Origin: Lachnospiraceae bacterium
GTDB lineage: Bacteria > Bacillota > Clostridia > Lachnospirales > Lachnospiraceae
Length of the DNA stretch: 64,000 nt
Direction: 5' to 3'
Assembly (NCBI GenBank): GCA_015056815.1
Contig: SVFN01000006.1
Span: 62,001 to 126,000 of the forward strand
Shown: positions 17,297 to 26,700 of the stretch, piece after piece
How positions within the stretch are numbered: position 1 is the stretch's first letter
Layout of the letters: the number at the start of each line of letters is the position of its first letter
The notes under the pieces: generated by a model
The model's database searches: none
What the model was told of the DNA's origin: nothing
Seen by the model: only the letters and a program-made list of their open reading frames with translations
Position numbers and translations under genes: made by a program

Positions 17297-17332
17297 AGTC
17301 CCGTATCCGGCATCCACCATTTTGGGATACTG
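17297..17332. repeat. Palindromic intergenic element, copy C (36 bp, minimal)
   Basis: AGTCCCGTATCC at the left and CACCATTTTGGGATACTG at the right, the two ends of the element joined with almost nothing between. It sits in the oppB-oppC gap and could form a short hairpin (GTATCC/GGATAC). Confidence 0.7.
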
Positions 17333-17349
17333 TTTTTTCTTTTTGTCTG

Positions 17350-18276
17350 TTACTCCAGTGTGATCCTTGGATCTACTACCTTGTACATGATATCACTGAC
17401 CAGGTTCATGATCACGATCAGGCTTGCAAGCACGATCGTGGTGCCCATGATCATCGTATAGTCACGGTTGGTAATACTGCTGACAAAAGCACGTCCGATT
17501 CCCGGTACTGCAAAGATCTGCTCTACGACCAGGGAACCTGTCACAATGTATGCCAGCATCGGTCCGAAATAAGTAATGACCGGGATCAGCGCATTCTTAA
17601 GCGCATGTACGAAGATGATCCTTCTTGCCGGTACACCTTTTGCTCTTGCAGTACGGATGTAATCCTGCAAAAGAACATCCAGCATGGAAGAACGTGTCAG
17701 TCGCGTAATGTAAGACATTGGGTATAACATCAATGTAATGATCGGTAAAACCAGACCGGCTGCCGTAGATCCGTTTGCCGGCAACGCATGAAGTTTGATC
17801 GCAAATACGATCAGCAAAAGCGATCCTACGATAAAGGAAGGCATGGATACGAATGCTGTCGTCATTACCATGATGATCCTGTCCGGAAGAGAGTTACGGA
17901 ACAATGCTGCAAAAGCACCTAAGACAACTCCGATCGCCAAAGCCAGAAATGCAGAGATCAGTCCCAATTTAATAGAGGTCTTCATACCGTCTCCGATGAT
18001 ATCGATCACCATACGCCCGCGCTGTTTTAAAGAAGGACCGAATTTAAACTGCACAACATCGGTAAGGTATGAAACATACTGTGTCATAAGAGGCTTGTCC
18101 AGACCGTATTTGGCCTCCATCGCTTTCTGTACGGCCGGTGACACTGCTTTCTCACTGGTAAACGGTCCGCCCGGTACCGCGTGCATAATGAAGAATGTCA
18201 CTGTGATCACGACCCATACCGTAAAGACAGCTAATACAATACGTTTCAAAATATACTTTAGTGTTTTCGGGTTCAT
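17350..18276 (-). CDS. oppB: Oligopeptide ABC transporter permease OppB
   Basis: Permease of 308 residues, first gene of the opp operon. TM1 is IVLAVFTVWVVITVTFFIM, followed by the OppB-type extracellular loop (AVPGGPFTSEKAVSPAVQKAMEAKYGLD region) and five more TM helices. The EAA loop is DYIRTARAKGVPARRIIFVHALKN. GGAAG lies 5 nt before ATG 18276. A clear promoter and a CcpA-like palindrome lie upstream. Confidence 0.94.
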   Translation of the reverse strand: MNPKTLKYILKRIVLAVFTVWVVITVTFFIMHAVPGGPFTSEKAVSPAVQKAMEAKYGLDKPLMTQYVSYLTDVVQFKFGPSLKQRGRMVIDIIGDGMKTSIKLGLISAFLALAIGVVLGAFAALFRNSLPDRIIMVMTTAFVSMPSFIVGSLLLIVFAIKLHALPANGSTAAGLVLPIITLMLYPMSYITRLTRSSMLDVLLQDYIRTARAKGVPARRIIFVHALKNALIPVITYFGPMLAYIVTGSLVVEQIFAVPGIGRAFVSSITNRDYTMIMGTTIVLASLIVIMNLVSDIMYKVVDPRITLE

Positions 18277-18326
18277 GGTTACTTCCTTTCTGCGCAGTCT
18301 GCTCGCCGCGTTACTACTTTATTACT

Positions 18327-18342
18327 TCAAAGCGCTTTAAGT
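18327..18342. promoter_or_regulatory. cre-like palindrome in the opp leader
   Basis: TTCAAAGCGCTTTAAG contains the perfect decamer AAAGCGCTTT. It resembles catabolite-response elements bound by CcpA-type LacI-family repressors (TGWAANCGNTNWCA), though the outer TG/CA pairs are not kept. It lies about 20-35 nt downstream of the predicted start of transcription, where binding would block elongation. Confidence 0.5.
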
Positions 18343-18364
18343 TGAATTTTCAAAAAGCCTTCAC

Positions 18365-18394
18365 ATTATAACATACAAAACTGCATTTCTTCAA
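18365..18394 (-). promoter_or_regulatory. Promoter of the opp operon
   Basis: Minus strand: TTGAAG (18389-18394), an 18-bp spacer and TATAAT (18365-18370), about 90 nt upstream of oppB. Confidence 0.7.
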
Positions 18395-18480
18395 TAAGGT
18401 TTTTATTATTTTTTTATATTTTTTCTTGCATTTTTATAGTTTTTGTGCGTCACTTGCAAATCAGCCATTTATATAAAGAA

Positions 18481-18517
18481 AGTTGCAAATCAGTTTCCCA
18501 ATTTGCAACTTTTTTTC
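18481..18517. terminator. Strong hairpin terminator between the GH51 gene and the opp operon
   Basis: A perfect 10-bp stem, AGTTGCAAAT (18481-18490) with ATTTGCAACT (18501-18510), has a 10-nt loop. The plus-strand side is followed by a long T run, and the minus-strand side by TTTCTTTATA, so it ends the arabinofuranosidase transcript and may act in both directions. Confidence 0.75.
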
Positions 18518-18570
18518 TTTTTTATTCACTTTTCATGCATATTTAAGTACATTATGCATCGCTTATTCAT

Positions 18571-21500
18571 TTATTTTACCTTGATCTTTACCGTCACTGT
18601 TTTTTCAAATGGTAAAAATGCATTGTTACCCGACGCTTTCACGGTTATTTTGATCTTGTAGGTGCCTTTTTTTGTACCTTTTTTTACCGTGATCTTTCCG
18701 TTCTTTTTATTCACGCTCAGTTTCTTATTGGAACCCTTTTTCACTTTTTCATAGGTGATCGTCCCCTGCGCACCCTTTACAGTCAAAGCGGAAACTGTCT
18801 GTTTTTTCTTTAAAAGTTTTGATGCTTTTACCTTCTTAGCATTAACTTTGACCGTCATGGACTGCGGCTTTTTCACAGGCTTTTCTCCTGTTGCCAAAGA
18901 GGTGCCATGCTGTTGTGTTTTTGCCTTTTCCAGTGCTGCTTTCGCTTGTTCGACAGACTGCAATGCTTCTTCGATCCGCTCTGCCGTTACTCCATCCTTT
19001 TTCAAAAGCTCCTGCAATCCGGATACGACTTTCCGATAAATATCATAGCTTTCTTTCGTATAATCCTCCGCCTTGATCTTTTCCGCTTCCGCGATCAGCT
19101 CCGCTGCCTGCTTTCTGACATTTTCCGACTCCACGGTCTGTTCATTTTTCTTTACTTTCACGATCGTAAAGGAAACTGCCGGAAGTGTATAAACCAGCTT
19201 ACCGTCTTTTACGACTGCTTCGGTCACAACCGGTGCCACTTTCTTTGGAGCCTCTATGGTATTTTGATCCATATAATCACCGGACAGACAGATCAGTTCC
19301 ACTTTCGTTCCCTCCTTCACGCCTTTATAATTCAGAGTGATGGATTTCGCATGATCATCATGATTGACTAACTTCGTATAAATATTTTCCTCATCTTCCG
19401 ATGTCACATAATAGATTTCCTTCTGATGCCCTTTTTTCTCATCATATTCCTTTGTCTTATCATTGTATCTGCAAAGGACAGTATCCAGAATATGATCCCC
19501 ATAGTTATTGGCATTCATTGCCTGTACATAGAAGCTTGGTGTCCCATAGCTTTCATAGGCATTAAACTTGATCAGATTGTAGTCCCAGTCGCGGCATCCC
19601 TCACGCTCCAGAAGCGGCGCATAAGAGGCATGGCGCACGATGTCGGCATTTCGCTCGATCCCCGTAATGTAAGCGGCCTCACTGATGGCCGTCTCCAGAA
19701 TATTCTCCGTAGTCGCTCCATTGTGACCGGCATATTCCCCGATAAAGACCTCACTGCCGCCTTCGTTCAGACGTTTATAGCCATCATACACGTAATCGCC
19801 GTTTAACAAAGTGTTTGCGTTCTCACCGCTGTAATTGATGTAATAATGTTCATCCACCAGAGTCTGCCCTGGCATTTTCCGGTTGATCCAGTTCCAGGCC
19901 TCCGTATTCTGGCTTCCCTGATAATAGGGTCCCGTGGAGGAGATCAGCGTGATCTTTCTGCCCGGATAGTTTTCTTTCACATAATCCTCGATATACTTCT
20001 TGCACCACTCAAAATTGGAATAATACGTCTGTCCCCAGTTCTCATTTCCGATGCCGATATACTGCAGGTCAAAGGGTGCTTCATGACCATTCTCCACACG
20101 TTTTTTCGCCCAGTATGCCTGCGTGCTATCCGAACTTTCCGGATCTCCCCAGCAATAGTCGATCAAATGGGTGGCATGATCTGCAAATTTTTCCAATCCG
20201 TTTCCGGGTGTTGCCGCCTCTGCCACCGGATTTCGAAACTGGCAGAAAATACCGGCACTTAAGATCGGCAATGCCTGTGCGCCAAGCTCCTCGCAAAGAC
20301 TAAGGATCTCATGATACCCAAACTGGTAAGACATCATATAACCATAACCATCCACATAATTGGTCGTATGCCCCTGTGTGCCCCAGTAACTTCCGATCGC
20401 ACGGCGGTTCTCCAAAGGTCCTACAGAATCCTCCCAGTTGTAATAACCATCCGTGCCGTCGCTTCCCTCGATGGCGCACCCGCCCGGAAAACGGATAAAG
20501 CACGGGTGCAGCTCTTTAAGTTTTTCCACAAGATCTGCCCGAAGTCCCGCACCGTAAGAATAGTTTTTATTTCCGTAACCGAAGCTGTCCTTTGGCACCA
20601 GAGATACCATATCCAGATAAATGACATCCGCGTCAGACGCGTTTTTAAAAGTCAGTACCAACGTCCCCGGTTCCGTTTTCGTACCCTTCAGATCTGCCGT
20701 TACCTTGTTCCATTTCCCATCCTTTACCGTTGAAAGCTCCACCTCATCCGAGATCGCCTCTCCGGCGTCATTGACCAGTTTTACGCTTACCGTTCCACTA
20801 TAAGAACTGTCTGCTCTCATAAAGGTAGAAAATGCAAATTCCCTGCCCTCTTTTACCGGCATGGCGGAGCGATCCAGTTTCCTTTTTTCCACGAAGCCGT
20901 GATTGGAAAGGGTCAGATTGCCGGTGATCCTGGCATAATTTTTGTTCGTTTCATTCAGGCTGTCCGTGCGCTCCACTGTGAAACCGGCAGGCTTATTGCT
21001 CTTCCAGTGAAGCTTCCAGGAATTCTGATCCCCTCTGACCGCCGGTGTCTCGGCGCGGTCCACATTCAGATAGTTTTCAAAGGAATTGTTTTTTACAAGC
21101 TCGGAAGAAAGTCCTCCGTCCGCTGCGCTGTTGATGTCCTCATAAAACACGCCGTAAAGCTCCTTGCTGATATCCACGCCTCTCTTTGCGGTGTCGATCG
21201 TCATTGCATATTCTGTCGTCTTCACGGAAAGTACCATGATCTCGATTTTCCTTTCCTTAGTAATGTCACCCTGCTTACAGGCTGCCGTCAGCGTCACCTT
21301 CGTATCTTCTTCCGGAGGTGTGACTTTCCCGTCGTCCGAGATGACTTCCGGCTTGTCGCTCTTCCAGGTAATGGTAATGTCCTTTGCCAGTTCCGATGTT
21401 TTCGGAAGGCTCAGGCTTTTGCAGACGGTACTCGCGATCCTGCCTTCCCTGACCTGCGGGATTTCGATGGTGTTTGCTGCCGCCGCCACCGCAAAATCAT

Positions 21501-22584
21501 CCGTCAGATCTGCGTACACCTTCCAACGGTACACACCGTTTGCATGGGCATTGGAATCGACCGTCATATACATGCGGATCGACTTTGTCGTGATCTCGCC
21601 GATGGTGATCTGGTTGTATTCTCCGAAATTTGAAAAATTGACCGGATTGGAAATAAGCGTGGCATCCTGCCAGTTTCCGGCATCATCTTTGTACTGGAAA
21701 TGAACATTCTGCGACATCTTCATATCGCCATCGTCCCCATACCAGTACACCTGGAATGTCTTTGTCGTGATCTTCTCCGGCCAGTCATACTGCAGCCAGT
21801 GTTCACTGCCGGGCTGCTGTGACCAGTTCCCCCAGCCCAGATTTGTACCGATGCTGGAGCCGGTCGGCTCAAAAGCAGGGTTATTGATCCCGTTTACGTT
21901 TTCCCAGTCGGAAGTATAATCGGAGCTTGGCACCGCATAGACCGCCGCATCCGGCAGTTTCAGATCGGGGCTTGGCGCCTCCGGCTGTGGCGTATCCGGT
22001 ATCAGACTTTCCGGAATAGAATCCGTATAGACCTTCCAGCGGTACACGCCGTTTGCCGCCGCATTTCCTTCATTTAAAACGGTCAGATCCATGCGCAGTC
22101 CCTTTGTCGTGACTTCTTCCACTTCGATGGTATTGTACGTGTTCAGCGCGATCAGATCCGCATATCCCGTCTTCATGGTAAGCGGCTTCCAGCTTCCGGC
22201 GTCGTCCTTGTATTCAAAAGACACACTTCCCGGGATCCGGGTACCGTCCCCGTCATCATACCAGTACACATCAAAGGCCGACGTCGTGATCGCCTCCGCC
22301 CAGTCCAACTGGATATAATGGGCACTTCCCTTCTCCTGTGACCAGTTTCCCCAGCCTTTGCCGGCTCCCACATTGGAAGATCCCGGTTCAAATTTTGGAT
22401 TGATCACACCCTTTAGATTCTCCCATGAGGAGGTATAGTCGGAAGTGATCGCCGCGTATACTGCCGCGTCCTTCTTTTCTTCTGCCGCAGATACTTCTGC
22501 CGTCCCGCAGCCCAAAACCGCAGTCACTGCCATGACGGCAGCCAGCATTCCGCTAAGCCACTGCCTGATCTTTCTTTTCTTCAT
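18571..22584 (-). CDS. Exported GH51 alpha-L-arabinofuranosidase with two discoidin-like binding modules
   Basis: 1337 residues. The signal peptide (residues 1-34) contains a possible lipobox (AVLGC). Two tandem discoidin-type carbohydrate-binding modules of about 155 residues share SSDYTSxWEN and GWGNWSQ; an atrophied bacterial Ig domain (about 370-450) follows. The GH51 catalytic region (about 455-1120) carries a CBM4/9-like insertion. The acid/base is Glu848 in GIGNENWG and the nucleophile Glu950 in FIGEYAG. Then come a FIVAR helical domain and a Lys-rich Ig-like C-terminal domain nearly identical in type to that of the GH127 enzyme. It should release alpha-L-arabinofuranose from arabinan or arabinoxylan outside the cell. 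It starts 27 nt after the LacI gene, so it is last in that operon. There is no LPXTG sorting signal. Confidence 0.92.
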   Translation of the reverse strand: MKKRKIRQWLSGMLAAVMAVTAVLGCGTAEVSAAEEKKDAAVYAAITSDYTSSWENLKGVINPKFEPGSSNVGAGKGWGNWSQEKGSAHYIQLDWAEAITTSAFDVYWYDDGDGTRIPGSVSFEYKDDAGSWKPLTMKTGYADLIALNTYNTIEVEEVTTKGLRMDLTVLNEGNAAANGVYRWKVYTDSIPESLIPDTPQPEAPSPDLKLPDAAVYAVPSSDYTSDWENVNGINNPAFEPTGSSIGTNLGWGNWSQQPGSEHWLQYDWPEKITTKTFQVYWYGDDGDMKMSQNVHFQYKDDAGNWQDATLISNPVNFSNFGEYNQITIGEITTKSIRMYMTVDSNAHANGVYRWKVYADLTDDFAVAAAANTIEIPQVREGRIASTVCKSLSLPKTSELAKDITITWKSDKPEVISDDGKVTPPEEDTKVTLTAACKQGDITKERKIEIMVLSVKTTEYAMTIDTAKRGVDISKELYGVFYEDINSAADGGLSSELVKNNSFENYLNVDRAETPAVRGDQNSWKLHWKSNKPAGFTVERTDSLNETNKNYARITGNLTLSNHGFVEKRKLDRSAMPVKEGREFAFSTFMRADSSYSGTVSVKLVNDAGEAISDEVELSTVKDGKWNKVTADLKGTKTEPGTLVLTFKNASDADVIYLDMVSLVPKDSFGYGNKNYSYGAGLRADLVEKLKELHPCFIRFPGGCAIEGSDGTDGYYNWEDSVGPLENRRAIGSYWGTQGHTTNYVDGYGYMMSYQFGYHEILSLCEELGAQALPILSAGIFCQFRNPVAEAATPGNGLEKFADHATHLIDYCWGDPESSDSTQAYWAKKRVENGHEAPFDLQYIGIGNENWGQTYYSNFEWCKKYIEDYVKENYPGRKITLISSTGPYYQGSQNTEAWNWINRKMPGQTLVDEHYYINYSGENANTLLNGDYVYDGYKRLNEGGSEVFIGEYAGHNGATTENILETAISEAAYITGIERNADIVRHASYAPLLEREGCRDWDYNLIKFNAYESYGTPSFYVQAMNANNYGDHILDTVLCRYNDKTKEYDEKKGHQKEIYYVTSEDEENIYTKLVNHDDHAKSITLNYKGVKEGTKVELICLSGDYMDQNTIEAPKKVAPVVTEAVVKDGKLVYTLPAVSFTIVKVKKNEQTVESENVRKQAAELIAEAEKIKAEDYTKESYDIYRKVVSGLQELLKKDGVTAERIEEALQSVEQAKAALEKAKTQQHGTSLATGEKPVKKPQSMTVKVNAKKVKASKLLKKKQTVSALTVKGAQGTITYEKVKKGSNKKLSVNKKNGKITVKKGTKKGTYKIKITVKASGNNAFLPFEKTVTVKIKVK

Positions 22585-22611
22585 ATATTTGTTTCTCCTT
22601 TTTCGTTTACC

Positions 22612-23643
22612 TTACTGTCCTATGGATGGTCTGTCCACATAATGGCACTTAAGCCGCAGCATCTGACCTTCCGGTAAAGTCTCCCTTCCGTTTAAGCGCT
22701 CCAGCAAAAGTCTGGCCGCAGTCTGTCCCATGCCGCGAAGCGGGATCGCCATGGTCGCAAGTCCGGGGCTGTAAGCCTCGGCAACCAGTCTGTTGTCAAA
22801 GCCCACCAGCCTCAACTGCTTTCCGATAACGATATGGTGCTCATGCATATAGTCATACACGCCTGCCGCCATTTCATCGGACATACAGAAAACAGAATCC
22901 ACATGCTTTTGCATCAGTTCCCCGGACAGTCTGTATCCATATTCTCTGAGCCACCCTCCGTACAGAACAAGGGATTCGTCCCACTCCCTGCCAAGTTCTC
23001 TGTATGCCTGCTTACACCCTGCAACACGCGCCCTGGAATGCTCGCTCTCCTTATCACCTGCCAGGATACCGATCCGTTTCGCGCCGCTTTGATGCAGCTT
23101 CATCACAGCATCGTAAGCTCCCTGAAAGTCGTCAAACACCACAGACGTAAACTGTCCTTCTCTGCCATGTGCATACACCATGATCAGCGGAACGCTCCGG
23201 TTTTCCGGCAAAAATGTCATCTTTCTGCTGTGGGAACCCACATAAATGATCCCTGCCACCTGCCTGCCCCACATCAGCTGGAACTGATCCAACACCTGCT
23301 GCTTATATTCTTCCACATGATAAAACTGTCCGCCAAACTGCTGGCAAAGCCTGAGATTTCCAAGCAGGAAGGAATAGTCTTTTTCATTCAGGTATTCGTT
23401 GATCCCGTCCACGATCTCCACGGCATTAAACACTGTCAGATCCTCTGTGATGACACCGATGGTACGGTTCGTACCCTGTTTCAGATTTTTCGCGATCTCA
23501 TTCGGCACATAGCCCAGCCTGCTCGCAGTCTGCAAAACCTTTTTGATCGTATCTTCTCCCACTCTTCCGGTTCCGTTTAAGACATTGGATACCGTCGCTA
23601 TGGACACGCCGCATTCTTTCGCCAGTTCTTTTATCGTGATCAT
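22612..23643 (-). CDS. LacI-family transcriptional regulator of the arabinose-polymer operon
   Basis: Cytoplasmic regulator of 343 residues. The N-terminal LacI helix-turn-helix is ITIKELAKECGVSIATVSNV with the hinge helix NEIAKNLKQG. A sugar-binding type I periplasmic fold follows (RTIGVITEDL, IIYVGSHSR, KRIGILAGDKES, LVGFDNRLVAEAYSPGLATMAIP). It is embedded in the glycosidase operon, between the GH127 and GH51 genes, so it is probably local. The obvious target is the perfect palindrome at 33683-33702 upstream of the first gene. Effector unknown; an arabinose derivative or oligosaccharide is likely (inference). GAGGG lies 6 nt before ATG 23643. Confidence 0.93.
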   Translation of the reverse strand: MITIKELAKECGVSIATVSNVLNGTGRVGEDTIKKVLQTASRLGYVPNEIAKNLKQGTNRTIGVITEDLTVFNAVEIVDGINEYLNEKDYSFLLGNLRLCQQFGGQFYHVEEYKQQVLDQFQLMWGRQVAGIIYVGSHSRKMTFLPENRSVPLIMVYAHGREGQFTSVVFDDFQGAYDAVMKLHQSGAKRIGILAGDKESEHSRARVAGCKQAYRELGREWDESLVLYGGWLREYGYRLSGELMQKHVDSVFCMSDEMAAGVYDYMHEHHIVIGKQLRLVGFDNRLVAEAYSPGLATMAIPLRGMGQTAARLLLERLNGRETLPEGQMLRLKCHYVDRPSIGQ

Positions 23644-23663
23644 ACAGTTCCCTCAGATTTTAA

Positions 23664-23706
23664 GGAAAAGGGCATCCAAAAGTTCCCACTCCCAATGCCC
23701 TTTTCC
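23664..23706 (-). terminator. Hairpin between the GH127 gene and the LacI gene
   Basis: A 12-bp stem, GGAAAAGGGCAT (23664-23675) with ATGCCCTTTTCC (23695-23706), lies 32 nt after the GH127 stop. There is no clean T run, so partial termination or an mRNA-stabilising role is likelier than full termination. Confidence 0.5.
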
Positions 23707-23738
23707 ATTCTGTACCCTGATCGATCCTTCGACCCGGT

Positions 23739-26700
23739 TTATTTAACTTTGACTTTTACCGTCACTGTCTTTTCTGCCGGAAGGAAATTCGCATTTCCCG
23801 CCGCCTTGACAGTTACCCTGATCTTATAGGTGCCCTTCTTTGTGCCCTTCTTCACCGTGATCTTACCGGTCTTTTTATTGATAGAAAGCTTATTCGAAGA
23901 ACCCTTCTTCACCTTCGTGTAAGAAACCATGCCCTGTGCGCCCTTTACGGTGATCGCAGAAACGGTCTGTTTTTTCTTTTTCAGCTTGGATAATTTCACC
24001 TTCTTGACCGCTGTCTTTACCGTCATGGTCTGTGCATGTTTCTGTGTCGTAACGGTCGGATTGGAAGGCTGTGGATTTGGCTTGGGATCTACGGAAGGCT
24101 GGTCCGGTTTATCCGGCTGATCCGGTTTCGTCTCTGCCTTTACAAGACCCTTGACCGCTTCCTCCAATGCTGCCTTAGCCGCATCAAATTGTTCCTGGGA
24201 AAGACTCAGATCAGAAGATGCCGTCTCTGCCTTCTGTAATGCCTCTGTGTATTTTGCCCAGCTTTCTTCGGTGTAGTCAGATTTCTTATAGTCTTCTGCG
24301 AGTGCTTCTCTGATCGCCGTTCTCAGCCCGGAAACATCTCCCGCTCCTTCCAGATGGCCATCCAGTGTCCACTCGATGACTGCGACTGCCACTTTGCCGC
24401 TGCCGCCTACCTTATGATCCATGGTCACACGGATCTTAGAGGTCGTGATCTCTTCGAATTTCAGCTCACTGAACTGATTTGCCGTAAGCGTCCACTCACC
24501 TGCCGGAGTCACCTCTTTCCAACTGCCTTGTGCATCTTCGTATTCCACCTTTACGCCCTTTGGAAGCATAACACCGCCATTATCGTCATAGAACCAGATG
24601 CTTGTGCCGCTTAAGGTTACCTTCTTATCACCAAAATCATACATCATCCACTGATCGCTTGTCTGCAGATTGCTGTCTCCCCAGCCGTTCCAGAATGTAC
24701 CGTCATTGCCGTCCGCGAATTTGCTTGCATCCTGCCCTGTATAATTATAATTGACAGAAGGTTTTGCCAGACTTGTAAGACCCACTTCTTTGTATTCCGG
24801 CTGATCAGCCGTTGTCCAGATCAACATCTTGGAGGAGCTGTTCTTTGCCTGTCCCGGTACATACTCAGCGTCATCACCGCGGTTATTCCATGCATAATAC
24901 GGTATTGCCTGCAGTTTTGCATCTACCATTTCCATTCCGTTGCCGGTCGCATATTTCACATCACCGGTGATCTCTACCACGCCGTTTAAGAGATCTTCGT
25001 TGTACTCTGCTGTAAGTTTGGCATCTCTCGGAATGACAAAGTTTAACGGATCAAAGTTTTCAATGTTCTCATTTAACTGTGCGTTTCCTGCCTTCTCCAT
25101 ACAATAAACGATCGGACCTCTCTGCAGGGCGATCATACCCTTGGTGGACTTCACATTTTCATTGGATTCGGTCATACGGATCTCCATCGGGATATCGATC
25201 ATGATCTCATCGCCGTCTTCCCATTTACCTTCAAGCGTCACATATCCTTTCTCCTCGCTCACGGAGACTGCCTTGCCGTTTCGTGTGATCGCTACGTTCT
25301 GGTTTTTCTGCTCTTTTACCCATCCCGGGATGCGAAGCTTCAGTGCAAAGTCTGAACCACCCGACGGGATGTTTAAGGTCAGCTTCACCGCGCCGTTCCA
25401 CGGATACTCGGTTTCCTGTTTTATATTGATTTCTTCACCGCCTACCGTTAAATGACCGGTACTGCCGGAATACATATTCACAAATACATCTTTGTTGTGT
25501 ACGGAATACATATAGCCGCTCGCCGCCGCGATGGTACGCATCAGGTTGGGCGGACAGCAGGCACAGGCAAACCATGCACTTCTCGGATTACCGCCGTTTA
25601 CCCGAAGAAGTGAACTGTAATAGAACAGATTTCCGTCCAGATTCTCGCCGACCAGAATGGAGTTATACAGATTCTTCTCTACCATATCCGCATATTTGCC
25701 ATCCTCATGCAAAAGGTTCATTCTCTGGTTCCAGTTCGCTGCCGCGATGGCCGCACAGATCTCGATATAGGACTGATCGGGCGGAAGATCGTAATCCGCA
25801 CCAAATCCCTCTGAGGAGCTGGTCGCCGTTGCCGAACCGATACCACCTGTGATATAGGTCTTTTTCTGTGTCACGGAATCCCAGATCGTATCCAGGCTCT
25901 TGATATAAGCATCCCTGTCTTCATCACCCTCCGGAAGCATCGTTGCCACATCTGTCACACCGGTGTAGAAATAGTTCGCACGCACTGCATGACCGACTGC
26001 ATTCGTCTCCTCCTTAAACGGTGTCGCATCCTGTGAATACTCTCCGCCGTGATACCCGCTCTCGCGCTGGGACGAATTCTCTCCACGTCGGTCAATGAGG
26101 AGCTTCGCCGTATCATAATACTTCTGTCCGGCACCTTCGCCTTCGTACTCCTCTGCCAGCTTGCCGAATTTCACAAGGGCAAGCTCGATCTCCTCATGTC
26201 CCGGGACCTCATGTCTCGTTCCGTCCGGTCCAAACAGGGAAACGATCTCATCTGCGAAGCGATGCCCTGCCACATACAGTCTGTAATCCGGGGATCCGAT
26301 TCCTTCTCTGTAACGGGTATAGGCTACCACACCCTCCAGGAAATGACCGGCATTGTACATCTCATGATTGGAAAGCTCCCACCAGCGATGTGTGCCGGGC
26401 TTCCCGCCTCCGGAGAAGGTCTGGCTTCTTAAGGTAAATAAGGTATCGATATATCCGTCCGCATACTGTACCTTCTCGATCTTTTCGATCCAACTGTCCA
26501 GCTTCGCCTGCAGCTCTTCTCTCTTTTTGACCACTTCCGGATCCTGATCATTCTGCGTCGCGGAAAGCGTATACGAGATTGCTTCGATGCTCTTATAAAT
26601 GTCGGAATCCTGGAATACATAGCCGCTGAAAGCATTATACGGCTGTCCGTTCAGCTTTTTGATGGCATTGTCAAAGTTCGGCTCCCCTCCAGATGCCGCT

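Noticed and set aside
22595-22611. TTTTCGTTTACC in the LacI-GH51 gap as a second operator
   Set aside because: Only one half-site, within an intra-operon gap of 27 nt; likely chance.
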